From positions 27,416,485-27,480,484 of the forward strand of contig JABFTP020000083.1 in assembly GCA_013387265.2 (NCBI GenBank): a DNA stretch of 64,000 bases, written 5' to 3'. The DNA is from Cryptolaemus montrouzieri (Eukaryota > Arthropoda > Insecta > Coleoptera > Coccinellidae). Made by a program: the position numbers and the translations under genes. Below are positions 22,661 to 37,867 of this stretch, one piece after another; position 1 is the stretch's first letter; the number at the start of each line of letters is the position of its first letter. Under the pieces are notes generated by a model. It was not told where the DNA came from and did not search any database. It saw nothing but the letters and a program-made list of their open reading frames with translations.

Positions 22661-23249
22661 AGATATAGCAATTTCTGATCCAAAAGACAATGATACATAG
22701 GGTGTTCCATTACAAAAACCCAACATTGATGTTTTTGATGGTTTTGATACACCCTGTATAATATAAAAAAGTAATTTTAAAAATTCCTTTAATTGCTCCT
22801 CATATATTTCAAACGAAAAATAATCTTACATTTTCGTATTTAGGTAACAATATTTCGTGCCATATAGCATGGACAACCCAGTAAATAGTAAATGAGATAT
22901 TTGCTCTTGCTTTTTACTCTCATTTTTTTGCGCGAGAGTTTAATACTTTTATTCGATTTCCTCAAAAATATTTACTCAACATTAAAAGGTCTGTTAAAGA
23001 TAGGGAGCACTGAAAAAGGCTTTGTGAATCATAGAATAATAGATTTATAATGTGGTTGAAAGAATTTATTGGAAATGTTGGAACTGTAAATGTTTATTTT
23101 GAATATATGTTGTAGGTCGAATTATTACTGAATTTTCAAACATATTCAGGATAATTTGTTTTCACAAATATATTATTATTATTATTATATTATTTATATT
23201 TATATTATCATTTTATGTTCCGCACACTTTGATCATATTCTGCTGATGT
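22661..23249. other. No gene recognised
   Basis: AT-rich. Contains a short TTATTA-type microsatellite at about 23160-23200 and an ACACCCTGTATAAT motif at 22750 resembling transposon ends in the window. Confidence 0.5.
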
Positions 23250-23945
23250 TTCAAGGCTCAATCAGAACAATTGAACAGGTCCTACATTTTCTATGTGAAA
23301 TACACAATGAATTAACTACTGCAATTAACAATTGAATGAATTTCCTAGACAACATCAACACTAAACTCAATAATAATCTCACCTACAACAAATAATGAAA
23401 ATAAACATTTACAGATTCAGCAATGGATACCTTCAACAACAATACACATAAAATAGCCATTTATCATTAAATGATTCACACAGCATATTCCATTCATCTA
23501 TCTGTAACATTAATACAGAAATCAATATCATCAGGAAAATGGCATCAAATAATAATATTCCATTTTCCCATAAAAACAGTTTTTTGGCAAGCAACAATAT
23601 CCAATTTCTCAATTACTATATTTCATTATAGAGTTACCACAAAATAAATACGGATGTCTAATTAACATCGGGCCTCTGTCAGGTAACATCATTCATGCAT
23701 TATCTTTCCGAATTTGATTTTACAACCAATAAGCCAGTTTTTATCAAAAGTGAAAATCAATAAATTCAAATATACTGGTATATGAAGAATCGAATGAAAT
23801 GAATGCCCAATTCTTTACGTAGGACAAATGGGTCGGAAGTTTGAATCTAGACTTGAAGAACATCTGTCCTCAGTCCTCAAATCCATAGTTCTGGAACATA
23901 GCGAATCAACAATCTACATAATAACTAAGATAAATTAAAAACTGT
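23250..23945 (+). pseudogene. PLE RT C-terminus and GIY-YIG fragment (PLE-G)
   Basis: Plus-strand frames encode MIHTAYSIHLSV (23466-23510), equivalent to the thumb block MIHRALSIP of PLEs. After a gap comes ECPILYVGQMGRKFESRLEEH at about 23805-23870, the GIY-YIG core with the conserved Arg and Glu/His region. It ends in KSIVLEHSES. Stops and shifts abound. The orientation is opposite to PLE-1, PLE-2 and PLE-3. Confidence 0.65.
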
Positions 23946-24040
23946 TTTTCACACCTTTATATATTTGTATGAATAGTTTTCATTTCTCTAAGACTTTCAG
24001 ATGTGTTCTGTTTACATTTGCGCGATAGAAAATTATTATT

Positions 24041-24240
24041 GACGCATTCGCCATTTTGTAGATTGATATAGATCTGAAAATCTATAGTTACACATCAGAT
24101 TCGATGGATAAGTGTGGAAGTAGTTATTACATAATCAGTTATCATTCAAAAGTAAAACTGAAACTGAGAAGCAACAGATTCGAAATAGAGATGTGTTCAT
24201 AATTGCCTTCGGAATGAAGCGCTATTATATCTAAATATGA
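24041..24240 (+). repeat. Dispersed repeat family 3, copy A
   Basis: Starts with GACGCATTCGCCATTTTGTA and ends near GCGCTATTATAT. It aligns with 25075-25365 through the blocks GCATTCGCCATTTTGTA, GAAACTGA, AGATGTGTT and TTCGGAAT. Confidence 0.55.
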
Positions 24241-24380
24241 TTTCAGCAAAGAAATTATTACAATAAAACTATGTTTTTCAACCTGAGCACAGATCTGACT
24301 GTTCAAAAATTTGTCACTAAAGGAAACAGTGTGATGGATGTATTTTAAGTCACTTCATTCCCTTTGCCAGCATTTTCTCA

Positions 24381-24470
24381 ACTGAAAATTCATTATTGGG
24401 GTTTTCCCGTACTGAAAATTTACTATTGGAGCATTTCGGTACTGAAAGCTCGTTATTGAAGAATTCTCGA
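24381..24470. repeat. 30-bp tandem repeat, three copies
   Basis: Units begin ACTGAAAATTCATTATTGGG, ACTGAAAATTTACTATTGGA and ACTGAAAGCTCGTTATTGAA at 24381, 24411 and 24441, exactly 30 bp apart. No coding assignment. Confidence 0.8.
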
Positions 24471-24519
24471 GAGAGTTTTCAGATTCTCTCCCCAGAAACG
24501 TTATTTCGAAATCTTCTGA

Positions 24520-24860
24520 TCCAATTTAAATTGAAATGACTTGGTCGTAGGTATCCTAGTGAGTGAAGAAGAAAAAATGGATGGGGTTAGTTTTGGTACT
24601 TTTTCTTTTTTGACTAAGATGAAGAGGAAAAAATATATTCTAATAATAATCGCAATTCAGGTTTTGCAAGGTAATTTTCAGGAAACTAAACGGCTACCCA
24701 CTCATCCTTGGTATGAATCTGCGAAATTAAAATTATCATAAGAATATTGTGACTCACCAGCATCAGCATATGCAGAAGCATCTTCTTGCTCAAAGTATAT
24801 TTCATGTAAACGTTCTTCAGTGTTTCAGAATGGTTTCAGATTTATGAGTTTTGCCAATAA
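24520..24860 (+). repeat. Dispersed repeat family 4, copy A
   Basis: Aligns in the same orientation with about 27470-27810: AATTGAAATGACTTGG versus AATTTGAAATAACTTGG, GTATCCTAGTG versus GTATCCCAGTG, then TATGCAGAAGCATC and AAGTATATTTCAT. The two copies flank the LINE at 25.65-27.4 kb. A shared 66-codon open frame is not conserved between them. Confidence 0.6.
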
Positions 24861-25074
24861 CTATTTCCGTTGAGATGATCTCCGATGAAGAAAGGCTGAA
24901 CAAGATGAGTTAAATGAATTCTTCAATGATTGAGAGTACCTCTCTCAAACAATGCTTATTTTGGATACTCAAATTCAGAAAAATTATCTGCTATTGCCGG
25001 TACTTTGATGAAAGATTGTTCTCAAAGACTTTGGATAGTTGTTCTATACAATCGTATAGCGGAATTACCTAAAC

Positions 25075-25567
<493 letters not shown>

Positions 25568-25651
<84 letters not shown>
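25568..25651. repeat. (TA)n microsatellite, 84 bp, at LINE 3' end
   Basis: Uninterrupted TA tract directly beside the 3' end of the minus-strand LINE RTE-C, in the position of a 3' tail. Confidence 0.95.
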
Positions 25652-25653
<2 letters not shown>

Positions 25654-27400
25654 CTTTTAAATTCCTATTTGCAACATAAAGCACCTCTATGAAACTTCTC
25701 CAACGAAATCTATTTCTGGCAAAAATTTTAGCATCGTCCAAATCTTGCCTTTCTTCTTCAAATCTTCGAGCACTGTTTTCCGCCATATATTATTTGGACG
25801 ACCAATCTTTTCGTTCAACCTGTAGGTTCCACTCAAAGTCAATTTTCTCGATGTTATCTGTTGCTCTTCTCAGGATATGGCCAATCCAGCCTCATTTTCG
25901 TTTTTTGATCTCTTCCAGAGTCGTTGTCTGCTCTGTCAGGCGCAAAAGATCTTTATTCCTGATTGTTGCCGGCCAGAATATTTCCAGAAATGCTCCTATG
26001 TTAGAGTTTTTAGTTTTTAGTAAAGTCCGCATATCTTCATGAAAGTGATCACACATTCGGCATATATCATCAGCATAATCGAGTTCGATAGGGAGGATGT
26101 CGCCGTCCTTTGTACTGCTCTTTCATTGTGTGTAACTCTTGATAAAATCCCATCTAAAGTGATGTTGAAGAGGAGAGGGGACAGTATGCACCCATGCACC
26201 CACGCCTAACTCCGGTCTGAATCTCCAAGTAATCGCTCACATGGTCATTATAGAGTACTTTGCATATTGCACCTTCATTCAGTTGTTTCATCATAATAAT
26301 GGTTCTTTGTGGCGTGCCCTTTCTTTTGAGTGTTTCCCAAATACATTTCCGAAAGGTGCCATCGAATGCCAGCATGAAGTCGATAAAAATGAGGTAGAGC
26401 AGTTTCTTGAATTCAGACGATTGCCCAATTATGATTCTCAAAGTGTCTATGTGTTCAATACAAGACCTATTGGGTCTAAATTCTGCTTAGTTAGCTCTTA
26501 ATAGGGGCTCTAGATCAACTGTGGGTTTCCGTGCAATATATGCCAGTAATATGTAAATCGTGTTCAACAAAGTGATTCACCTCCAGTCTGAGCATTTTGT
26601 TAGATCTCTTTCTTTTGGGATATTTACGATAAGACCTTGTTTCCATCCTTCGGGGACGTTATCGTTTTCCCATGCTGTCTTGAAGATTGGTCGCAGCACA
26701 TCAGTGCAGGTCGCTGTGTCAACTTTCACCAGTTCACAGGGTTAATTATCCGGACCTGCAGATTTGTTGTTCTTAAGGGCTCTAATGGCATTTGTACTTT
26801 CCGTTTTGCTTAGAGGCGTAGCATTTATAAGTCTTTCGTTTGTTGGTTGTAGAATTTCTCGGTTCATCTGTTCTTCTGTGTTATTGAGCTCGCTGAAGTC
26901 CTCTTTCCATCTTCTCAGCTCTTCCTCTATTTCAGTGAGTAGTATCCCGTTCTTATCTCTCACGGTGGGAGTTTGGCGACTCGTTTTTTGACACAGTTTT
27001 TTCGTGATCTGATAAAGTTCTCTTATATTCTTGTTTTCTGCGGCGCTTTGGGCTGTCAAAGCCAGATCCTTTGTCCAAACTCCCTTATTTGTTTTCACCG
27101 CTCTCTTGACTAGCTTGGTATATCCTTCACTGTTCCTTTTTATCTTCCAGTGCCCACGTTGTTATACCAAGTGTTTTCTCATATCCACTCCTTTGTTGTC
27201 TTCATACAAGACCCTAGTAGGCGATCAGCTGTTTCTTTCAAGATGCAAGCACTAAGTCTTCTCATTCCCCAACTCCACTCGATACCCCGTTCCTCAGCTC
27301 TGCCCTGAATTCATCCTTAACTCCTTTGTCCTTCAGTTTTTCGAAATCAAATTTAGTTATTGTGTAGATATTGTTTCTTTTGGTTTGTTTGATTTTCAGT
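25652..27400 (-). pseudogene. Non-LTR retrotransposon RT, broken (RTE-C)
   Basis: Minus strand, 5'-truncated. 26742-27098 encodes the segment upstream of the RT with RWKEDFSELNN and NNKSAGPDN. The middle (26154-26441) has RIIIGQSSEFKK, FIDFMLAFD (motif A) and TGVRRGC (motif B). The next frame (26017-26199) has LSPLLFNITLDG. The catalytic YADD is readable at about 26068-26079 (LDYADDIC). A WPYPEE-type downstream region is only faint. At least three frame changes. Clade assignment to RTE-like elements is by general appearance. The 3' end abuts (TA)n. Confidence 0.85.
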
Positions 27401-27469
27401 CTGATATATGAGATCGAATGTAACAATCGAATATTTCTGCCGATTCATTTCTCAAGAATGTTCAGCTTA

Positions 27470-27810
27470 AAATCAATTTGAAATAACTTGGCTGTTGGTA
27501 TCCCAGTGCGAGAAAGGAAAAAAAATAGATAGGATTGCTATATCGACTTTTTTCGTTTTCTGAAAAAGATGACGAGGAAGATGTACTCAAAAAATTTTGA
27601 TATTAATAATCTGAATTCAGGTTGTGTAGTTTTAATTGAAGATTTTCGATAATCACGAAAAAAAAGCCTCAATGATTCAAACAAATGAGTGGCTACCAAT
27701 TAAAGCCTTCAGCCGATTTACCTGAAAAATTATTTCACGAATACTTTGACATAAAAGCATCAAAATATGCAGAAGCATCATCTTTCTGAAAGTATATTTC
27801 ATTATTTCAA
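27470..27810 (+). repeat. Dispersed repeat family 4, copy B
   Basis: Direct copy of 24520-24860, diverged by many substitutions and small indels. Similarity seems to fade out toward 27950. Confidence 0.6.
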
Positions 27811-27959
27811 ATCGTTCCAGTTTGAGAGAAAAGCTGCATAAGATTATAAAAGAATAAAATCTTCCACAATATTTGAGAATATCCCTCTGCAGTAATGATG
27901 ATTTTGAGTATTCCGATACTGAAAACTACACCTGAATATTCACTTCACAATTGAGAATG

Positions 27960-29580
27960 AAGGTGCTCTTGTCACAAAGACAGAACTTGTATGGAAGACG
28001 TGAATTGTTATTCCCTCACATTTTCTCAAAAGTGCAAGCCATGATCAGAATCGTCCACCTCCATTTCATGCACTAATTTCTACCTCGTGAAAGTCGATGC
28101 AAATGCTACGTCAGTTCGACGAGATAGTCTTTTGATGCAAGTAGTGTTTTGTATCTACAATTAGCTTCATCAAAAGGATTTCGTAGTAGTCGAAAAATTG
28201 GCTTAATTGACTAGGTGAGATAGATAAAATCGTTAAATATTTTCATAACTCTTATTTCAAGTAAATGTTTCTCCACTGAATCCAAATAATTCAGATCTCG
28301 GTTCAGTATTAGATATTTCATTACTTCAAGCTACGTGCTATTATTCAATTTGAAAGTTTACTATCGAATCGTTATTATATGGAAATGTTCGTGAGAATAT
28401 TCAAATGAAATTCAAACAATTCGATGGGAAGTTCCTCCAATAAAATTGATATATAATATCTCATGCCACTTTATGATGATTAAATGTAAATAAAATGAAC
28501 CTTGAAACTTAATTGTACCAAAATTTTGTCTTCTCATGAAAATGATTCAAGTTTGTTTCAGGAAGACTAGCTAAAAATAAATTAGGGCTCCGTAAATAAT
28601 ATTTTAGTTACTACAGCAAACAGTTTGTAGGAAGATAATTATTTAGTAGATACGCGTTCGAAGGTTTTAGTCCATTTTTCGTTTTTCTCACTAGATAACA
28701 CTTTAGTATAGTGGGGAACTGTATTTTATTATATCGCAGCTTTCAAAATTGGTGGAAAACCTATTTGTATTTCGACTGATCACCCTTAGGCGCAGTGTTC
28801 CGAAAAAGCAGACGAACATATTTCCTATTCTGTGCCAGATATGTTTTGCGTACACACCTAGAATGAAATTTTTGAAAGTTTTTAAGTACTTTATTGTTTT
28901 TCAAGTTTTTGAAATATTCGTGACGAAGATTCTTTGTTCGAACTAATTATTGGAGCATTTATTTCATTCAAAATTCTTGCGGTAGAAATCTCGAAGTTAA
29001 CTAACGGCATGCCATAAACAGATAGTTGTGCCACTAATCTACAGTATCTATTCTTTGATCTTACAAAGAAACTGTTGCTACATGACCTGTTTTTGATAGA
29101 AACCATCTTTAACCTTTTCAAGGGCATATACACATATGTATGCATTTCCCTTCAAAGTTATTTCATATTCGAAAACATAGAAGCACATACGCTCCGAAGA
29201 TAAACATGTGGTCATTAGAGTCGGTTGTTGAATATACTAAGTAAAACGTGTGTCGGCATTGTTGTTTGTGTTTTGGTGGTAGTGTGTTGTTTGAGGTTAG
29301 TTGTCAAATTATAAGAGATGTTTATATTGGGATTTTTGCTGAATAATTATTGGAAAAATTAGGTAAGTGATCAATTATATTCTAGTAAGCATTGCATGTT
29401 TCAAATAAGATATTATTATGCTGTTTGCAATATTATTTTTTCTGTTTGAGCGATGTATAATTTGTGGTATTCGAGCATTAAGGTATCAAATTTTTCCTGC
29501 AATGATGACAAGAATTGCCGTGAGACTTATGTGAATTATTTTGTATTTCAGTGCAATATGAGTGGAGGGATTCCAACAAA
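27960..29580. other. No gene recognised
   Basis: AT-rich with several short open frames but no recognisable product. The last 300 bp may be the 5' end of the piggyBac that follows. No CCCTnG-type terminal repeat with a TTAA target could be fixed. Confidence 0.45.
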
Positions 29581-29612
29581 CTTGTTTCATGGCAAAATAA
29601 TGATAAAACCAT

Positions 29613-31264
29613 TTGTTAGCGAATGTTTTGAACCCAATTGATTCTGATTTGGAGGACATTGATATTGATAACTCCAAACAAGAAGACGAAATGAATAAAC
29701 AGCAGAAAGTACAAGAAGATTCAGATGAACACGACTCGAGTAGCGATATAGAATCAGAGAGTGATATTCCTTTGTGTGTAATAGCAGAACAACTTCAGAG
29801 TGGTAAGACGCAAAAGGATATGTGGTTTGCGGAAAAATATAATGAATATTCTGGAAATCTTCCACAGTTTTCAGGTCGACATGAAATCAATAAAGATGGT
29901 GTAACCCCATATTTATTCTTTTTGAATTTATTATCAGCAGAGTTATTCAGACTTATAACAAATGAAACAATCAGATTTGCTATACAATCGGGTAAACCTT
30001 ACTTCACAGTCTATATTAAAGAGGTGAAACAGTTTGTTGGTATGAGTATTGTCACGACTTATGTAAAATATCCTATAGGATGCACTAGTCTACAGCCCAG
30101 GGCTTAGGTGTAGACCTCATAAAATACACAATGCTATTGAAGATTTCTCCATTTCACGAATAATGAAGGCTTACCTCAAAATAGCAAAGACAGTTTCATA
30201 AAAATTCTACCTTTGCTGGATATTTTTTTTGAAACGATGGAGGCTGCTGCCTCACCCGCAGAATTTCCAGCTATCAATGAGATGATTATACCTTTCAAGG
30301 GAAGGCATAGATCGAAACAATATATAAAATCTAAACCAAAGAAATGGGGATTCAAAGTGTGGGTAAGAGCCACAGGTGAAGGCTATGTTTCAAAATTTGA
30401 AATATATCAATCATCAATAGAGAGGCAGAAGTCAAGTTTAGGTGTAATTCGAGAGACAGTTGACAGACTTTGTGTTGGAGTACATGGAATTAACCACAAA
30501 TTATTTTTATACAATTAGCTCACCTCTATTCTACATGTACATCTGAAACAAAAACAAATTGACGTTGTCGGAACAGTTAGGGCTAGTAGACTGCAAGGTG
30601 CAAACAACAAACTCCACGATTCAAAGACCTTATTGAAAGAAAATCGTGCATCGTGTTCTCCTCATCAAGTAATATCACAGAACTGAAATGGGTTGATAAT
30701 AAAGTGATCCATATGATATCTTCGTTCTGCGGCAACTAACCCCAAGATATTGTGAGGAGGTGATATCGAAAGAAAAAAGATACGTTGAGATCAACAGACC
30801 TAACATTGTAAAACAATAAAATCGTTTTATGTTTTTCATATTTTTACATATGGGTATATACATTTGTTTTATATATTTTCGTACTTTTTTTGTATTCTAC
30901 AATATTTATTGTATGAACTATTTGTTGTTTAGTTCATTATGTGTGATTGAATCGATGTAGCAATGAATTGAATAAATATACATATACGTATACTTATACT
31001 CATGGGAGGGCAGGACATGGCTGACAAAATGATAGCGCATTACACTTATGGACTGAAAGACAAAAATTTTACATGAGAATTGCGATTCACTTTCTAAATG
31101 TGTCACTTGTGAATGCCTGGATTATTTACGAGTGCAACAAAAATAGTTCTCTGTCTGTTTTCGAATTCAAGGCTTCAGTTGCTACATCAATGATTCTGAC
31201 AGCTGAAAATCGAAAGAAAAACGTGGAAGACCACTTTCAGCTGCTAACGATTGTAGTGCAGTAA
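29613..31264 (+). pseudogene. piggyBac transposase, broken
   Basis: Three plus-strand blocks. 29613-30107 has an acidic N-terminus and then GRHEINKDGVTPYLFFLNLL. 30213-30518 has INEMIIPFKGRHRSKQY and KPKKWGFKVWVRA, the region of the first catalytic Asp, here apparently Asn (INEM for a usual DEQM/DEM). The second-Asp block DNYFTS reads YN-stop-LTS at about 30512. GTVRASRLQGA follows at 30570. An AT-rich insert of about 170 bp (about 30818-30995) precedes MGGQDMADKM (31000-31030), where the last catalytic Asp pair survives. 31073-31264 encodes the MRIAIHFLNVSLVNAWIIY block. It is inactive. Confidence 0.88.
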
Positions 31265-31265
31265 A

Positions 31266-31769
31266 GAAAATAAGGTTTTAGCCGAGAGTATTTCCAGCAT
31301 AACCGGAAGCGAAATGTAAAAATTTTAATGTTAACAAACTTAAAATGTTGTCTTCCATCCGATTTCCAAACTTTATCCAAATATTCCAAATAGAAAAAAA
31401 TGTTACAGGGGTGGCCCTAGTTTCAGTCACACTCGGTATAGAGTCACTTCATTCCATATTCTTTGAGTCGAGAATGATAAACAAGTACCATTAGGTTTGA
31501 GGCAGCAATATTTTCCTATTTTCCAGGACCTGTATAATGATAATGATTAGGTACATATTATATTCGCCTCTTGTTTACTATCTATCAAACTGTTCAGTAT
31601 TATTGTCTATTTAATTAAAGTTGGAATCTCGAAGTTAGTCATACTTTTCAATGCATATTTGGATATCACATTGGTAAGATTTCATTAGCCTAACAATATG
31701 GCGAATGCGCAAGTACCAGAAGCGTTCTTTTAATTAACAAAACGGAACAGAGGTTTAGAAAAAAGCTTC
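31266..31769. other. No gene recognised
   Basis: Contains the inverse of the family 3 start, ATGGCGAATGCGC, at 31698-31710, and a TCACACTCGGTATAGAG segment that may be a DNA transposon end. No coding sequence. Confidence 0.45.
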
Positions 31770-31789
31770 ATCGTCGAAAAACTGATCAT

Positions 31790-32300
31790 TGACAGAAAAT
31801 TTACATTCATAAATTTCAACACACAGTGCCTGCGGAACAAGATCGACGAGATAAATTTGTTTTTAGATAATCAAAATCGTGACGTGGCCTTTTGACCGAA
31901 CATTGGCTCGTGAAAGACGGGGAACTGAGTACCTGTATTTCCGATTACACTATGGCTAGTTGCTTTTAAAGATCACACTATATATATGGCGAAGCTCTCA
32001 TATTAACAAGAACTAATATTGAACTTGAAGCATTGAAACACTTAAATGATAGTTTTATAGAGATGGAAATTGAAATAGCAGCAGCCATGTCTATCGGCTG
32101 CCTAGGAGGGATATCGACATTTTCGTTTTCAGGATGGATCATGTCCTGGATTCTATTGGTCACGGTCCCCGCCGGGTAGTTGCCGCATGAGACTTGTTGA
32201 TATGAAAAAGGAAAAATAACAATCTCTTCAGGTTCTATGGACTTCAACGCTTGTTCACTGAACCTACTAGAGTCACAACCACTTCATCTACGTGTATCGA
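31790..32300 (+). pseudogene. CR1-A endonuclease fragment
   Basis: Plus-strand frames give FINFNTQCLRNK, LTEHWLVKDGELSTCISDY and GEALILTRTNIELEAL, matching the N-terminal half of the apurinic-type endonuclease of Jockey/CR1 LINEs (the TEH block carries the catalytic Glu). Stops and shifts follow, and the GDFN and SDH blocks are unreadable. Confidence 0.7.
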
Positions 32301-33199
32301 AAATATTTATCCTAACTTCAAATTTGGTGCATAGATCCACATATTTCTGACCACAAAGCTCAAAAATTATGTATCCCATCGTGCACACCGGTAAAAACAT
32401 ACAGGGATATCCACAATGACCGTCCGTTAGAAACTTTTTGAGTTCCAATTACAATATCAAGCTGAAATTTTATACGCGGCCATAACTAGCGATTTCCAAT
32501 TGAAGTGAAATTTTTTCGTTGTGACACCATTTCCGGTTATACCAGACGTGGGTCATCACTTTGTTATTTCAAATGGCAATCTACCTTTTTTATTATACAT
32601 CTATAACCGACATTTGAGCAAGGCGTAAAATACCCAAGTTGTTGGCACTTATTTGTCAAAATTTTTGAGAGATTCAATTATTTTTGTTATACACTCGATT
32701 TTTGGGGAACATTAAAAATAATTGAAGATCGTAGATCTTTAGCACTACAGACACAATTTTTGCTTGGGTGGATAGAAGAAGGATCAAGGAATTTTTTAAG
32801 CAGTCTGCACATGTCAAATGTTTATTGCGTTGTTTTGTATGATTTTTTCAATTTGGCCTTTTTAAACAGCAATAACTCAATTGTTTCAAACGGCACGTGC
32901 CAATTTTTATATCGCCATTACATGAAGCGTCTAATTTCGGATGGAATTGTATCAGCATGTACTATACCCATCTCTTATAGTTCCGAAATAATTAGTTAAT
33001 ATATTGAATTTTGATGATTCTGCAAAAACTAACAGAGAATGCTTTGAAATATTTGAATCAAGTAGCGGAACTGGCTACGCTCACCTGACAGGTGCCTTAA
33101 ATTAATGTACTTGTCACTTCGTTCATTCGAATTGGATATTTTAACAAGAATTGTCGTTATTCCAGATTGAAAATATTCAAAAATACAACACATTTGGAA

Positions 33200-33440
33200 T
33201 AATTCCACTGGTTATTCAAACGAAAATATATTTAATCTTTTTTTAATTCATTTTAGAATGTTAAAAAGTAGTGGGTAGAAATTGCAGGCAATTCAATAAA
33301 CAATTTCCAAATTTACCGTATATGAGTAAATTTGAATTTCGAAGCATTAGAAGCAATTTTCTACAATTCGGATGAATAAAAATCGTAGAAACTAAGCGAA
33401 AACCAATCACCGAAGATAATTACATTAATACGAATAAATG
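33200..33440 (+). pseudogene. Inverted second copy of transposase 5' end
   Basis: On the + strand, inside the left arm, this reads as a decayed duplicate of the helix-turn-helix region coded on the minus strand at 34290-34560. Shared nucleotide blocks are TTATTCAAACGA, TGCAGGCAATTCAATAA, CAATTTCCAAATTT and ATTAGAAGCAATTTTCT. It contains several stops. It shows that the inverted repeat extends into coding sequence. Confidence 0.8.
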
Positions 33441-33449
33441 ATAGCAATC

Positions 33450-34581
33450 ATCATAGGAGAAAATTGATATACGATCTGAAAAAATGTTCAATATGGGCCC
33501 TATTTTGCTCGATACACTTGACAGCTCGTATACGCACATGATGAATTGCCCTCCTAGTTTCCTCAGGATCAATATTACGAAAAGCATTATGAATGCGCTC
33601 TAGTAACTCTTCCTTACTTCTTGCAGGAATAAGAAACACCCCACTATTGATTTTGCCGCATAAATGAAAATTAAGGGGCGTCAGGTCCGGAGAACGCGGA
33701 GGCCATAAATTTGGTACTTGATTACCCCACCATCTATCCTAGGACATTTCTATTATCTGCCGATCTACAGCTCGTGTTTTTTATGTGCAGGTGCACCATC
33801 CATTTGGTAATAGCAATCCCTCAGAATGTTAAGGGGTAATCCATTTGAAAAATTTGCTAATGTTCATCTCAAAATTTCCAGGTATCTTTGTCCATTGAGA
33901 TTTTCCTCATATATGTGATAAGCCAACAAATCATTCATTAAAATTGCAAAAACGTTCACGCTGAATTTATTTTCGAAATCAATAACCTCGATGAAATGTG
34001 GATTTTCTGTGGCCCAAAAATAACGATTGCTCCTGTTGGTTATTCCACTTTCATTGAACTTGGCTTCATCAGACCATATAATTTTTTACAGATCTGTCTC
34101 ATTCTATCTCTTCTTGAAGCCAAATTAATAAATTTTCACAGGAATTCAGCCGCTTGGGAAGGTTAGTTGGTTTCAATTTTTGTAATCTGATAAAAGATTA
34201 CGGGTGCATGTTATGGTTTTTAAGGATACTTTGAAAGGAAGTAAAATTCAATCCAATATCCATTGATGCTGGCTTAATGGACGCATGTGGATTGGCACGA
34301 AAATACGCTAGCGTATTAATTTGATTGTCGTCGTCCTCGAGAATTGGTTTTCTTCTAGTTTCTATGTATATTGTTCGTCCAAATTGCAGAAAATTGCTTC
34401 TAATCCTTTGAAATTTTGTTTTACTCATAGGCGCCAAATTTGGAAATTGGTTATTGAATTGCCTGCAAGATCTATCCACCACTTTTTGCATTCGCCATGA
34501 ATTTGAAGAGAGATTAAACATATACTCGTTTGAATAATCAGCCATTTTATTATCAATCTGGTGTTTTTCAAAAATTTTCAC
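33450..34581 (-). pseudogene. Tc1-mariner transposase (DD41D-like), broken
   Basis: 34198-34581 encodes the helix-turn-helix half: MADYSNEYMFN, CRQFNNQFPNLAPMSKTKFQ, FLQFGRTIYIETRRKPI. The centre has SDEAKFNESG (first Asp, codon on 34068-34070), YFWATENPHF and KFSVNVFA. QMDGAPAHKKH carries the second Asp (33798-33800). After a frameshift, WPPRSPDLTPLNF has Asn at the third catalytic position (33670-33672). Spacing is 41 or 42 residues depending on the indel, close to DD41D. 33451-33639 encodes the C-terminal tail. The frameshifts, a stop and the Asn make it inactive. Confidence 0.85.
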
Positions 34582-35334
34582 TTCAAATTACCAACAATTC
34601 TTGTTGAAATATCAAATTCGAATGAACGAAGTGACATGTACATTAATTTTAGGCACCTGTTACGTGAGCGTAGCCAGTATTTGATTCAAATATTTCAAAG
34701 AATTCTCTGTTAGTTCTTGCAAAATCATCAAAATTCAATAATTCCCAAATTATTTCGGAACTATAGGGGATGGGTATAGTACATGCTGATACAATTCCAT
34801 CTGAAATTTGACGCTTCATCTGATGGCTATATAAAAATTGGCACGTGCAATTTGACAAAATTGAAATGTTGCTGTTTGAAAAAGGCCAAATTGAAAAAAT
34901 CATAAAAAACAACGCAATAAACATTTGACATGTGTAGATTGCTTAAAAAATTCCTTGATCCTTCTTCTATCCACATAAGCGAATTGAGTAGTGCAAAAGA
35001 TCTACGAGCTACAATTTTTTTGAATGTTCCTTAAAAATCGAGTTTATAACAAAAATAATTAAATCTGTCAAAAGTTTTGACAGATAAGTGCCAACAACTT
35101 GGGTATTTTAGCCTTGCTCAAATGTCGGTTCTAAATGTATAATAGAAGAATACATTGCCATTTTAAATAACAAAGTGATGATCCACTTCCGGTATAACCG
35201 GAAATGGTATCACTTCGAAAATATTTCACTTCCATTGGAAATCGCTATTTATGGCCGCGTATAGAATTGCAGCTTGGTATTGTAATTGGAACTTAAAAAG
35301 TTTTTAGAGGACGGTCTTGGTGGATATCCCTGTA

Positions 35335-37856
<2,522 letters not shown>

Positions 37857-37867
37857 TTTTTGAAATA

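Larger units (their letters stand above)
32402..35332 (-). mobile_element. Palindromic Tc1-mariner element (ITm-B)
   Basis: Begins CAGGGATATCCAC and ends GTGGATATCCCTG, directly inside TA (32400-32401 and 35333-35334). The two arms, about 32402-33440 and 34290-35332, are inverted copies of about 1.04 kb, diverged by substitutions and small indels. The arms include not only terminal sequence but also the 5' part of the transposase gene. The unique centre (about 33440-34290) encodes the rest of the transposase on the minus strand. It interrupts CR1-A. Confidence 0.88.

Noticed and set aside
30818..30995. GT-AG intron in the piggyBac gene
   Set aside because: The candidate GT falls within coding codons (IVK) and no acceptor gives a clean join; an insertion fits better.
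29613..31264. Domesticated piggyBac host gene
   Set aside because: Stops, frameshifts and lost catalytic residues across the frame indicate a decayed copy rather than a conserved host gene.
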